Below are positions 1 through 7,780 of a stretch of 64,000 bases of DNA, piece after piece. Under the pieces are notes generated by a model, which was not told the origin of the DNA, did not search any database, and saw nothing but the letters and a program-made list of their open reading frames with translations. Origin of the DNA: Planomonospora sp. ID67723 (GTDB lineage Bacteria; Actinomycetota; Actinomycetes; Streptosporangiales; Streptosporangiaceae); the NCBI RefSeq assembly GCF_015711605.1, contig NZ_JABTEZ010000001.1, positions 1,516,001 through 1,580,000 on the forward strand. Reading direction: 5' to 3'. Position numbers and translations under genes: made by a program. Position 1 is the stretch's first letter. Every line of letters starts with the position of its first letter.

Positions 1-1
1 G

Positions 2-451
2 TTCGAGCATCACGCGGTGCATCTGGACCGGGCGGCTATCGCGGTGGTGGTCGATGAGCAGGACCGGGTGCTGATGATGTGGCGGCACCGGTTCCTGTTC
101 GACCGGTGGGGCTGGGAGCTGCCGGGCGGCCTGGTCGACGCGGGCGAGGATCCGATGACGACGGCCGTCCGTGAGGTGGAGGAGGAGACCGGATACCGGC
201 CCAAGGAGACAGAGCACCTGGTCACCTACCAGCCGATGGCCGGCATGGTGGATTCGGAGCACAGCCTGTTCCTCGTCCGCGGTGCTGACCTCGTCGGCAA
301 GCCGACCGGTGAAGAGGTGGAAGCGGACCTCATCGAGTGGATCCCGATGGCGGAGATCCCGGACATGATCGCCCGCGGGGACATCTGGACGTCAGGGACG
401 TTGATCGGGCTGTATGCGGCTCAGGCGCGGCTCAGTTCAAGGCGCGCTTGA
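2..451 (+). CDS. Nudix hydrolase, Pif-like (5' end cut by window)
   Basis: The frame is open to the window edge and Phe-Glu-His-His precedes the first in-frame GTG at 17, so the real start is upstream and this is the C-terminal ~149 residues. A Nudix box is visible: Gly-Gly-Leu-Val-Asp, a conserved Glu, then REVEEETG, which would bind the divalent metal and hydrolyse a nucleoside-diphosphate linkage. In the element pSAM2 the immunity factor Pif carries a Nudix motif and blocks redundant transfer between element-bearing cells; the position here suggests the same role, but that is inference from family and context. The last 20 bases overlap the convergent regulator gene that follows. Confidence 0.8.
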   Translation, partial: FEHHAVHLDRAAIAVVVDEQDRVLMMWRHRFLFDRWGWELPGGLVDAGEDPMTTAVREVEEETGYRPKETEHLVTYQPMAGMVDSEHSLFLVRGADLVGKPTGEEVEADLIEWIPMAEIPDMIARGDIWTSGTLIGLYAAQARLSSRRA

Positions 452-1649
452 CCGCCCGGGACAACTCCTCGATGCGCTTGCGCTGACGACGGGAGCCGGT
501 CATGGTCGCCAACTGCTGGGCGCGCTGAATGTGCGGCTGGGCAGCCTCGGGCTCCCCTCCGGCCAACAGGGCGTGGCCCAGGTCACAGCGGAGGGCAGAC
601 TCGGCGCGGTTGTAGGTGCCGTCCATCCCGGCCAGCGCGGAGCGCAGATCCTCGACCGTGCCAGGATCGCCGAAGCGCACCAGGCAATTGCCGCGCCAGC
701 GGGCCAGGTGATGGCGATCCAGTGACAGGTACGGCATGTCCTCGTCGGCGGCCCCGTCCGGCAGCAGGGCGGCGGCCTGCTCCAGCGCGGTGCGGCAGGT
801 GGCCTCATCCCCGAGGATGGCGGCGGCCTCGGCTTCGGCGGCGGCCAGCCAGGTCCGCAGGCGCGGGGGGATGCGGTCGCGATGGGTGGCGTGCAGGTAC
901 TGGAGGAGTTCGGTGGCCTCGGCCGGCCGTCCCAGGTCCATGAGCACGTATGCCTGCTCGCCGGAGACGTAGGCCAGGACGGCGGGGTTGTCGGCTTCGC
1001 GGGCGGCGGCCTTGGCGCGCTCGTAGTGATCCCACGCATCGGCCAGGGCACCGGTGTTGATGGCCTGCCAGCCGGCCAGGGACGAGGTTTCGGCAAGGAC
1101 GTGGGCGAGCTGGGCGCGGATGCCGGGCCGCACCGCGTGGCGGTGGACGTGTTCGATGTGGGCGATCTGAGCGCGCATCTTGTCGGCGATGGCCACTCCG
1201 CCGACGCGGCGGTCCATCAGCCGGAGGCTGTTGGTCTCCATCGTCAGGATCATGACCATGACGGGGTCGACAACGGCGGAGGCTTCGAGGCGGGCCGTCA
1301 GCTCCTCGATCTGCTCCTGGTGCTCGCCTCCGTGGTCACCGGTCGGGGAGGCGGTATCGAGCGGGGCCAGGCCGAAGAGCATGCGCGCGTGGTCGGGCAG
1401 GCCCAGGCCGGCGGCGATGCGCTCGAACACCTCCAGGTCGGTGACCTGGCGCTGGCGGCGGATGATCTCGCTGATGCGGCCTTGCGGGATGCCGGTGGCG
1501 GTGCTGATGCGGACCTGGGTGGCGCCGCTGTACTTGACAGCGAGGTTGAACAACCCGGCTACATCCCGGCTTTTGAGGATTTCCCGGCTTTCTTCGCGGT
1601 CCCACACCTGAGCGGGGATCTCGATCGGGTCGAACGCGTTCCCGTGCAT
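432..1649 (-). CDS. XRE-type HTH regulator with TPR-like repeats
   Basis: A 405-residue cytoplasmic protein. Residues about 30-95 form a lambda-repressor-like helix-turn-helix (Gln-Val-Arg-Ile-Ser, GIPQGRISEIIRRQRQVTD). The rest is Ala/Leu-rich helical repeats that look like TPR units, the layout of many actinomycete HTH_3/TPR regulators that sense a peptide or protein partner. A purine-rich GGAGGA lies just before the ATG. It is divergent from the small gene starting near 1752, with a 100-base promoter region between them, and convergent with the Nudix gene, overlapping it by 20 bases. Its target is unknown; control of element transfer or cargo genes is plausible. Confidence 0.8.
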   Translation of the reverse strand: MHGNAFDPIEIPAQVWDREESREILKSRDVAGLFNLAVKYSGATQVRISTATGIPQGRISEIIRRQRQVTDLEVFERIAAGLGLPDHARMLFGLAPLDTASPTGDHGGEHQEQIEELTARLEASAVVDPVMVMILTMETNSLRLMDRRVGGVAIADKMRAQIAHIEHVHRHAVRPGIRAQLAHVLAETSSLAGWQAINTGALADAWDHYERAKAAAREADNPAVLAYVSGEQAYVLMDLGRPAEATELLQYLHATHRDRIPPRLRTWLAAAEAEAAAILGDEATCRTALEQAAALLPDGAADEDMPYLSLDRHHLARWRGNCLVRFGDPGTVEDLRSALAGMDGTYNRAESALRCDLGHALLAGGEPEAAQPHIQRAQQLATMTGSRRQRKRIEELSRAVKRALN

Positions 1650-1703
1650 TCCCGTCCTCCGGTTGCCAGTCCCCGAGGTGGTGCATCGCTACAGGCCGGA
1701 CTC

Positions 1704-1724
1704 TATATCTCACCCTGGTATATC
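1704..1724. promoter_or_regulatory. Direct repeat TATATC in divergent promoter region
   Basis: Two copies of TATATC (1704-1709 and 1719-1724) are spaced 15 bases start to start in an AT-richer patch between the divergent genes at 1649 and 1752. They could be -10 elements for the two directions or an operator for the HTH/TPR regulator. Nothing else is visible between 1650 and 1751 apart from the GGCGGAGAAAG ribosome binding site before 1752. Confidence 0.35.
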
Positions 1725-1751
1725 CGCGTGGAATAGGCGGAGAAAGTCTGG

Positions 1752-2204
1752 TTGGACATCCTTTCCGGCATGACAACACCGGTTAAGTGCACCGCGTGTG
1801 ACGGGCGCGGCTGGAAGATCGTCACTCGTCGGGGATGCGTGGCGGCCATGGGGCTGCACCTGGAGATGTCCGCGCGCGAGGACTGCCTGTACTGCGACAG
1901 CAACGACCCGAGCACGCAAGTCGTGGAGATGTTCGAATGGGAGGTGTTCTCCACCTCCGCCGGGGTCGACGAGCTGGGACCGTGCGGGACCAACTCCGGG
2001 CAGGCCACCGCGATGGACACCCTGCGCACGGCGCTGCGCCGCCTGGCGGCCGAACCTGCGCAGGCCGACGTGACGGTGTGGGGGCGCATCGTCCACCGGG
2101 TCTACGACTTCGGCACCGTCCCGGACGACTGGTCCCGGCGGATCATCTTCACGGCGACGGTGGACCCGGCCGGGACGGTGCGCTTCGAGCGGGTCACCTC
2201 GTGA
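1752..2204 (+). CDS. Small protein with paired CxxC (zinc-ribbon-like)
   Basis: A protein of 150 residues from the TTG at 1752, which has GGAG at 1739-1742 nine bases upstream; an ATG at 1770 is an equally possible start (144 residues). The N-terminal third has Cys-Thr-Ala-Cys-Asp-Gly-Arg-Gly (a CxxCxGxG knuckle like that of DnaJ-type zinc domains) and a later Cys-Leu-Tyr-Cys, so a single zinc site is likely. The remainder matches no family I recognise. The stop overlaps the GTG of the next gene (GTGA), so the two are translationally coupled accessory genes of the AICE. Confidence 0.65.
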   Translation: MDILSGMTTPVKCTACDGRGWKIVTRRGCVAAMGLHLEMSAREDCLYCDSNDPSTQVVEMFEWEVFSTSAGVDELGPCGTNSGQATAMDTLRTALRRLAAEPAQADVTVWGRIVHRVYDFGTVPDDWSRRIIFTATVDPAGTVRFERVTS

Positions 2205-2503
2205 ACGCTCGGGCCCTCGGCTGGGAATCGCCGTGCCCGTCCCTGCACCTGCCTCCGGTGCGGGATGAGCACCGGGCGTTGACCTGGTACGGCGCGGCGC
2301 GGTTCGGCCGGGTGCGGGTGGTGGCCTGGACCTGCCATCAGCACCGGGTGACCTTCTACGAGTTGTGCGAGGCCGGCGGACTGGCGTTCATCCGCCGCAC
2401 CGTCGACCGGGACGGCGGGCGGGCCGTCTCCTACAGTGAGGCGTGGTCGTGCCGCAGAGCGCGGGAGATGTGGTCGGCGCTGGTGGCGGGCCTGGTCCGC
2501 TGA
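2201..2503 (+). CDS. Hypothetical AICE protein, 100 aa
   Basis: Starts at a GTG overlapping the stop of the preceding gene by 4 bases, which argues for real translation although the frame also extends upstream. It encodes 100 residues rich in Arg and Trp, with several short beta-like stretches (RVRVVAWTC, VTFYEL) and three dispersed Cys. No signal peptide or membrane segment is evident and I do not recognise the family. It ends about 30 bases before the promoter of the GntR gene. Small, poorly conserved genes at this place are typical of AICEs. Confidence 0.55.
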   Translation: MNARALGWESPCPSLHLPPVRDEHRALTWYGAARFGRVRVVAWTCHQHRVTFYELCEAGGLAFIRRTVDRDGGRAVSYSEAWSCRRAREMWSALVAGLVR

Positions 2504-2531
2504 CCTCGAGATGCCCGTGGGTGCTGAGGTC

Positions 2532-2576
2532 CTGACAGGTCTCCACTCCGCCGGTACTGTGCTTATGCAGACAAGT
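2532..2576 (+). promoter_or_regulatory. Promoter and operator of the GntR (KorSA-like) gene
   Basis: CTGACA (2532-2537), a 17-base spacer and TACTGT (2555-2560) resemble a -35/-10 pair. Directly after it, GCTTAT-GCAG-ACAAGT (2561-2576) is an imperfect version of the ACTTGT-N4-ACAAGT palindrome found twice downstream of this gene. An operator over the start site of the repressor gene is what autoregulation would need. Confidence 0.55.
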
Positions 2577-2599
2577 GGAAGAGTGATCGGGCGGTTGAG

Positions 2600-3316
2600 A
2601 TGAGCATGGACTTCGCCCCACCGAAGTACGCCCAGGTGATGACGGCGATACAGCAGCGCATCACCGATGGTGAATACGCGCCCGGTGACATGCTGCCGTC
2701 CGAGACGCAGCTCGTCCGGGAGTTCGGCGTCGGCCGGACCACCGTGGTGCGGGCGTTGCAGACCTTGGCCATGCAAGGGTGGATCGAGCGCGAGCACGGG
2801 CGCGGCTCGTTTGTCAAAGGCCGGCCGGAGACCTCGGCCGACCGGATCCGGCCCGCGCTGGAGACCGCCGAGCACGCCGAGAGCGCCGAGAGCATCACCG
2901 ACGTGCGCCGCGTTCCGGCTCCCCGGCACGTCGCGCGCCTGCTGGGGGTCGACGCCCGGACTCCGGTGATCGAACGCCGGAGGGTGGCCAAGCAGGGCGG
3001 CCGACGCTCCGCGGTGGAGACCTTCTGGTTCCCGCTGGAGGTGGCACTCGGCACCGACCTGGACAAGCCCGAACCGCTGCGGCACGGGATCCGCCAGCAT
3101 CTCCAGGCGGTCAAGCATCTGCGCTTCGACCACATCACCGAACGCCTGACCGCGCGCATGTCGACCGAGCAGGAAGCCGAGGTGCTCGGCTCGTCCACGC
3201 CCGTGCTCGGGGTGCTGGCCACGGTGCACGACGCCTCGGGAACCGTGCTGCTGGCCATGAGCGTGGCCATGCCGGGGGACCTGCATGAGTTGCTCGACGT
3301 CTACCCGGTGACCTGA
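2600..3316 (+). CDS. GntR/HutC-family repressor, KorSA-like
   Basis: A 238-residue regulator. Residues 1-75 are a GntR winged helix (KYAQVMTAIQQRITDGEY, then LPSETQLVREFGVGRTTVVR). Residues about 95-235 are the UTRA effector-binding fold of the HutC subfamily. The ATG at 2606 is an alternative start. In pSAM2, KorSA is the HutC-type repressor of the pra promoter and so holds transfer and replication off; here the gene lies immediately before the Pra-like gene, with palindromic operators at 2561, 3344 and 3377 that fit repression of both itself and the transfer operon. A small-molecule ligand cannot be guessed. Confidence 0.85.
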   Translation: MSMDFAPPKYAQVMTAIQQRITDGEYAPGDMLPSETQLVREFGVGRTTVVRALQTLAMQGWIEREHGRGSFVKGRPETSADRIRPALETAEHAESAESITDVRRVPAPRHVARLLGVDARTPVIERRRVAKQGGRRSAVETFWFPLEVALGTDLDKPEPLRHGIRQHLQAVKHLRFDHITERLTARMSTEQEAEVLGSSTPVLGVLATVHDASGTVLLAMSVAMPGDLHELLDVYPVT

Positions 3317-3342
3317 CGGCTCTCCCACTCGATCCGCTTATT

Positions 3343-3392
3343 CACTTGTGCGGACGAGTGGGATCGCTTACTCTCAACTTGTCCGCACAAGT
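3343..3392 (+). promoter_or_regulatory. Transfer-operon promoter between two GntR operators
   Basis: CACTTGT-GCGG-ACGAGTG (3343-3360, one mismatch) and ACTTGT-CCGC-ACAAGT (3377-3392, perfect) are two copies of one palindrome. TTGTGC (3346-3351), a 17-base spacer and TACTCT (3369-3374) make a reasonable promoter, so one operator covers the -35 and the other the start site. This layout predicts tight KorSA-type repression of the Pra-like gene and everything downstream. Confidence 0.7.
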
Positions 3393-3433
3393 GGACGTCC
3401 GAATGAAGGGCGTTCCCAATGAAAGGAGTGATC

Positions 3434-3859
3434 ATGGCTATCCAGGGACCCATTCCGATCAGCTTCGAGCAGGTCTTCCCGCACGGCTGCTACATCGTCG
3501 GCGCGGTCGAGCAGGTCAAGGACTTCGACGCCTCGACCAGCAGCCGGACCGTCTACGCCAAGGACAAGACCACCGGTGAACTCGTCTGGCAGGTCGCGGT
3601 GATGGACGCCGACCCGGCGGTGAAGGCCGGCCAGAAGACGGTGTCGGTCAAGATCCTGTCGCCGGTCGAGCCGGTTGTTCCGCCCGCGCTGCCGGGCCTG
3701 CCGTTCGTGCCGGTCGAGTTCGACGGCATGACCGTGACCCCGTACGTCGGCCAGAACACCGGCCGCCTGGCCTACTCCATCCGGGCCACGTCCATGCGGG
3801 CTCCCCGCGCGGCCGGAGCCCCGGTCAAGACGACGGCCGGTAAGGAGGTCGCGGCGTGA
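3434..3859 (+). CDS. Pra-like activator of AICE replication, integration and excision
   Basis: The ATG at 3434 is preferred over the one at 3419 because AAAGGAG ends five bases before it. The product is about 141 residues and soluble, with a conserved N-terminal core (GPIPISFEQVFPHG) and a Pro-rich centre (PALPGLPFVPVEF) followed by TVTPYV, as in the small AICE proteins annotated as plasmid replication, integration and excision activators. In pSAM2 Pra switches on the rep/xis/int operon. It is the first gene after the double-operator promoter, and its stop overlaps the next start by 4 bases. The biochemical mechanism of this family is not known to me. Confidence 0.7.
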   Translation: MAIQGPIPISFEQVFPHGCYIVGAVEQVKDFDASTSSRTVYAKDKTTGELVWQVAVMDADPAVKAGQKTVSVKILSPVEPVVPPALPGLPFVPVEFDGMTVTPYVGQNTGRLAYSIRATSMRAPRAAGAPVKTTAGKEVAA

Positions 3860-4161
3860 GCGAGCACAAGCCGTACACCTTCGTCACGACGTCGATCGAC
3901 GCCGACGGGACCCGGCTCGGCGTCTCCTTCCACACCGGCGACCTGGCGGTCACGGTGCTGGAGACCGAACGCCAGCGGCCGATCCTGACCATCTCCAGCG
4001 CCGAGGCGCGGGTGTCGCTGTCCACCACGGGCGGCGGACCGGTCACCGACCAGGACGTAACACTCGCCCGCCGACTCGCCGACGCCACCGCACGCTACCT
4101 CGCCATGTGCGAGCACCTGCACGCCGAACACGCCACCTCGGCCGGCACCAACGCGGCCTGA
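3856..4161 (+). CDS. Hypothetical AICE protein, 101 aa
   Basis: The GTG start overlaps the Pra-like stop (GTGA), so it is co-translated with that gene. The 101 residues are soluble and look like an alternating beta sheet (TRLGVSFHTGDLAVTVLE) with a C-terminal helix containing His and Cys (YLAMCEHLHAEH). No family recognised. A stem-loop follows at 4171, which may separate it from the pump gene. Confidence 0.6.
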   Translation: MSEHKPYTFVTTSIDADGTRLGVSFHTGDLAVTVLETERQRPILTISSAEARVSLSTTGGGPVTDQDVTLARRLADATARYLAMCEHLHAEHATSAGTNAA

Positions 4162-4170
4162 CACGCAAGC

Positions 4171-4204
4171 GGGGCCGCCAGAAGCGGCAACTTCCGGCGG
4201 CCCC
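4171..4204 (+). terminator. Stem-loop after the Pra-like pair
   Basis: GGGGCCGCC (4171-4179) pairs perfectly with GGCGGCCCC (4196-4204) across a 16-base loop. There is no U-tract, so it may attenuate rather than end transcription before the pump gene. Confidence 0.5.
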
Positions 4205-4246
4205 TCGGTTCTCCCCAGATGCGATTCAAGAGAGGACACCAGCCTA

Positions 4247-5659
4247 ATGTTCAAGAAGATGCCCGGCGACGAGGCACAGCATCTCGTCTCCACCACCCCC
4301 GATACCGCCGTGGTCTTCCGCCCGGCGGTGGTTCGCACCCCGGCGTTCGTCACGCTCGTCATCTTCGCCTGGCGGCTCGTCGCCGGCCTAGTGCGGCTGC
4401 TCTGGCGGCACCCGGTCGCCTCGGCCGTCGTCGCCGTCCCGTGCGCGGTGGCGTGGTTGTACGGCTGGCGCATGAGCCTGGTCGTGGTTGCGGCGGCCGT
4501 GACCGCCCTGGCGCTGTGGTGCTCGGCGCACCGGCCCTCGTTCCTGCGCCTGGTCGGCCGGCGGCTGCTGGCCTTCTGGCGCTTCGTGTGGATCTACCGG
4601 CGGCACTGGCAGGCCGTGATGGTCGTCTCCGGGCTCGGGCGGCATCTGCGCGGCCGGGACTACCTCCCCCACCTGGTGCGGGTGCGCTGCACCTCGTGGG
4701 CCGACGTCGTGACGGTCAAGATGCTGCATGGCCAAGCGGTCAAGGACTGGGCCGACCGCATCGACCACCTGGCGCACGGCTTCGGGGCGCGTTCCTGCCG
4801 GGTCTCCATCGCGCGGGCGGGCCGCCTGGTGCTCGTCTTCCCCCGGCATGATCCCCTGGTCACGCCGCTTCCGGCGATGCCGATCCCGGAAGAGGTATCG
4901 GTGGGGCCGGTGCGAGTCGGCACCCGCGAGGACGGCACCCCGTGGCTATTGAAGGTCCACGGCACCCATGTCCTCGTCGCCGGGGCCACCGGAGCGGGCA
5001 AGGGCTCGGTCATCTGGTCGACCATCCGCGGCCTGCTCCCGGCCGTCCGTGCGGGCCTGGTGCAGATCTGGGCGCTGGATCCCAAGCGCATGGAACTGTC
5101 CTTCGGCCGTGCCCTGTTCGGGGAGCGGTACGCGGCGACCCCGGAGCAGTGCGCCGATCTGCTGGAAGCGGCCGTGGCGGTGATGCAGGAGCGGGCCGAC
5201 CGGTTCGCCGGCCTCCAGCGCTCCCACACCCCGACACCGGAGGACCCCTTCGTCCTGGTGGTCGTCGACGAGGTGGCGTTCCTGACCGCCTACCAGTCCG
5301 ACAAGGGCCTGAAACTGCGCATCACAGCCGCGCTGGCCACGCTCACCACGCAGGGTCGGGCGGTCGGGGTCGGGGTGATGGCGGCGCTCCAGGACCCGCG
5401 CAAGGACGTGCTGAACATCCGCAACCTGTTCCCCGACAAGATCGCTCTGAGGCTGGACGAGTCCGAGCAGGTGGACATGGTCCTCGGTGACGGCGCCCGG
5501 GACCGGGGCGCGCTGGCCGATCACATCTCCCCGATCCCGGAGCAAGGAGCGGGCGTCGGCTATGTCCGCCTGGAAGCCTCGCCCGATCCGATCCGGGTGC
5601 GCGCGGCCTACGTCTCCGATGCCGACATCCGCGTGATGGCCGAGGCGGTGGCGGCGTGA
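4247..5659 (+). CDS. FtsK/SpoIIIE-type conjugative DNA translocase (TraSA/TraB-like)
   Basis: A 470-residue membrane-anchored ATPase. Two or three N-terminal hydrophobic segments fall at about 33-53 and 57-94. Walker A is GATGAGKGS at 246-254, with Gly instead of Ser/Thr after the Lys and a Ser next to it, a variant I associate with this AICE family. Walker B is FVLVVVDE with Asp341-Glu342. Streptomyces-type conjugation uses one such hexameric pump to move double-stranded DNA between mycelia, recognising short cis repeats through a C-terminal winged helix; the last ~60 residues could hold that domain. The stop overlaps the next GTG. Confidence 0.9.
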   Translation: MFKKMPGDEAQHLVSTTPDTAVVFRPAVVRTPAFVTLVIFAWRLVAGLVRLLWRHPVASAVVAVPCAVAWLYGWRMSLVVVAAAVTALALWCSAHRPSFLRLVGRRLLAFWRFVWIYRRHWQAVMVVSGLGRHLRGRDYLPHLVRVRCTSWADVVTVKMLHGQAVKDWADRIDHLAHGFGARSCRVSIARAGRLVLVFPRHDPLVTPLPAMPIPEEVSVGPVRVGTREDGTPWLLKVHGTHVLVAGATGAGKGSVIWSTIRGLLPAVRAGLVQIWALDPKRMELSFGRALFGERYAATPEQCADLLEAAVAVMQERADRFAGLQRSHTPTPEDPFVLVVVDEVAFLTAYQSDKGLKLRITAALATLTTQGRAVGVGVMAALQDPRKDVLNIRNLFPDKIALRLDESEQVDMVLGDGARDRGALADHISPIPEQGAGVGYVRLEASPDPIRVRAAYVSDADIRVMAEAVAA

Positions 5660-5859
5660 GGGTCTGCTTCTACGGCACCGATGAGGAGATCACCCGCATC
5701 TGCGAGCGGCCGATCCTGGCGCTGCTGGGGCCGCGCCGTACGCAGCGGGTGGTGGCCTTCGAGCTGTCGAACGTCTCCGTGACCGTCGACCCCTACGGGA
5801 CCGTGTTCCGCCTGGCGGCGGAGCTGGCCGAGATCCACCGTGAGGAGGTGAACGAATGA
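5656..5859 (+). CDS. Small hypothetical protein between Tra and Rep
   Basis: Sixty-seven residues starting at a GTG that overlaps the pump stop, and ending in an ATGA overlap with rep. The 4-base junctions on both sides argue that it is real. The sequence alternates beta-like and helical parts (VCFYGTDEEIT, VVAFELSNVSVTVD) with no Cys pair or membrane segment. Unknown function; small open frames in this position recur in AICEs of this group. Confidence 0.6.
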   Translation: MRVCFYGTDEEITRICERPILALLGPRRTQRVVAFELSNVSVTVDPYGTVFRLAAELAEIHREEVNE

Positions 5860-7532
5860 GCGACCCGAACGACCGGGGTCTGTCGCGGGCGCAGCGGCAG
5901 CGGATGCCGGTCGCGCTGGACGTGGCGGTGGAGATCGCCAAGCACAACGGCGTGTGCATCCGCCCGATCGTGCTGCGGCGGCTCGATGTCCGTACCGGGC
6001 AGAGCGAGGACGTCAACGTCCCGTGCGGGGCCACCCGAGAGGCCACCTGTCCGCCGTGCGCCAAGCGCAACCGCTACCTGCGCATGGCGCAGTGCCGGGA
6101 GGGCTGGCACTTGGACGCCGAACCGGTGACCACCCCGGATGAGCCGGACGAGGAGCAGCGATGGCTGATCGAGTTCCGTGCAGACGTGCAGGCCAAGCGG
6201 GACACCGCTGAACGCGACGGCATGCCCGAGGAGGTCGCCGAGTGGGACGACGTGATCCAGGAACTGGACGCTGAGATCAACGCGGCCGGGATGCGGGGCA
6301 GTCTCTCCGGCCGGGCGGCCTCCCGGCGCTCCCGCTCGACCCGGCGGCGCCAGGACGCCCCGGACCTGCCCAAGCGGGCCATGAGCCCCACCACGCTCGG
6401 TAGAGCCTTCCCCGGTACCGATGGGAAGGTCTACCGGCCGTCGATGTTCATCACGCTCACCCTGCCGTCCTACGGCCGCATTCGGGCGGGGCAGGGCGTG
6501 CCGGTCGACCCGAGCACCTACGACTACCGGCGGGCGGCTCGGGACGCGCTGCACTTCTCCAAGCTGGTCGACCGGTTCGTGCAGAACCTGCGCCGGGTGG
6601 CGGGCTATGACGTGCAGTACTTCGCATCCGTCGAACCTCAGAAGCGGCTCGCGCCTCATCTCCACATGGCGATCCGGGGCACCCTGCCCCGCGCGGAGAT
6701 CAAGGCCATCACGGCGGCGACGTATCACCAGGTGTGGTGGCCGGCGGCCGATGAGATCCGCTTCGAGGGCGATCACCTGCCGGTGTGGACGCCGCGGGCC
6801 GACCTGCCCGACGGTGGTGACTATCCCGACGGGCAGGACGGCGACTACCTCGACCCCACCACGGGAGAGCTTCTCCCCACCTGGGATGAGGCCCTCGACC
6901 GGCTCGACGCCGACGATGACGCCGAACCCCTGCACGTGATCCGTTTCGGTGACCAGGTCGACGTTCAGGGCGTGCTCGCCGGGACCCCGGACGCCGATCA
7001 GTGCATCCGCTACCTGTCGAAGTACCTGACCAAGTCCCTCGGCGAGAGCCTCGACGCCGATGACGCCGCTCGGCGGGATCACGCGGCCCGGCTGGTCGAG
7101 GCCCTGCGGTACGAGCCGTGCTCGCCGTCGTGCCCGAACTGGCTGCGGTACGGGGTGCAGCCGAAGGACGCCAAGCCGGGCATGACGCCGGGCCGGTGCC
7201 GGGGCAAGGCGCACAAGCCCGAACACCTCGGCTACGCGGGCCGCCGGGTCCTGGTCTCGCGGAAGTGGTCGAACAAGACCCTGGCCGAGCACAAGCGCGA
7301 CCGCCGGACCTGGGTCCTGGAAGCCCTCGGCTTGGCCGATGAGCCGATCGACCCGCACCGCTACCTCTGGAAGCCCGTCCCGGCCGGAGACGGCGACGTC
7401 CCCTCGCTCGCCCTGCGACTGCTGCGCATGGTCGCCGACCGCCAGCGCTGGCGAGCAACCCTCCTCGCCCGGCAAGCGGAAGCCATCGGTCACCCCATCG
7501 CCGATCTTTCGGCAGTCGGGGAGGCTGCATGA
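5856..7532 (+). CDS. RepSA-like rolling-circle replication initiator
   Basis: A 558-residue protein. Cys57, Cys65, Cys68 and Cys80 form a zinc-finger-like N-terminus. FITLTLPSYG (198-207) resembles rolling-circle motif I, PHLHMAI with His268 and His270 is the metal-binding HUH motif, and YLSKYLTK (386-393) supplies the candidate nicking Tyr next to Lys. It would nick the element's double-strand origin after excision, producing the copy used in transfer. RepSA of pSAM2 is the reference. An acidic linker rich in Asp-Gly (about 315-357) separates the HUH and Tyr motifs. It is coupled by overlaps to the genes on both sides. Confidence 0.88.
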   Translation: MSDPNDRGLSRAQRQRMPVALDVAVEIAKHNGVCIRPIVLRRLDVRTGQSEDVNVPCGATREATCPPCAKRNRYLRMAQCREGWHLDAEPVTTPDEPDEEQRWLIEFRADVQAKRDTAERDGMPEEVAEWDDVIQELDAEINAAGMRGSLSGRAASRRSRSTRRRQDAPDLPKRAMSPTTLGRAFPGTDGKVYRPSMFITLTLPSYGRIRAGQGVPVDPSTYDYRRAARDALHFSKLVDRFVQNLRRVAGYDVQYFASVEPQKRLAPHLHMAIRGTLPRAEIKAITAATYHQVWWPAADEIRFEGDHLPVWTPRADLPDGGDYPDGQDGDYLDPTTGELLPTWDEALDRLDADDDAEPLHVIRFGDQVDVQGVLAGTPDADQCIRYLSKYLTKSLGESLDADDAARRDHAARLVEALRYEPCSPSCPNWLRYGVQPKDAKPGMTPGRCRGKAHKPEHLGYAGRRVLVSRKWSNKTLAEHKRDRRTWVLEALGLADEPIDPHRYLWKPVPAGDGDVPSLALRLLRMVADRQRWRATLLARQAEAIGHPIADLSAVGEAA

Positions 7533-7780
7533 CCAGGAAGAGCGCACAGATCCCGGCCGCGGCCCTCCCCGAGCTGGCGCAGGGCCGGCTTCTCACTGTG
7601 GAGCAGGCAGCCGAACGGCTGAACACCTCGGTCCGCTTCCCCCGCCGCCTCATCGCAGAGCGGCGCATCACCTTTGTCCACGTCGGGCGCAACGTCCGCA
7701 TCCCTGAAGCGGCGCTTGAGGCGTTCATCGCGGCGGGGCTCGTCGAACCGATCACCACACGCAGAAGGAGGGCCGTCTGA
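7529..7780 (+). CDS. xis: Excisionase (MerR-like HTH_17)
   Basis: Eighty-three residues. The central LTVEQAAERLNTSVRFPRRL followed by RRITFVHVGRNVRIPEAAL is the winged-helix excisionase fold (HTH_17/DUF6 type) that binds near att and directs the integrase to excise. The start overlaps the rep stop (ATGA) and the stop shares a base with the int ATG, so rep-xis-int are one coupled unit, as in pSAM2. The last residues are basic (TRRRRAV). Confidence 0.85.
   Translation: MTRKSAQIPAAALPELAQGRLLTVEQAAERLNTSVRFPRRLIAERRITFVHVGRNVRIPEAALEAFIAAGLVEPITTRRRRAV

Noticed and set aside
1-60. Search for the left attachment site of the AICE
   Set aside because: No copy of the tRNA-Gly 3' segment occurs near the window start; the first bases are inside the Nudix gene.
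2102-3328. A 408-codon antisense frame over the GntR gene
   Set aside because: Shadow of the GntR/HutC gene, which has a clear winged helix and UTRA domain on the plus strand.
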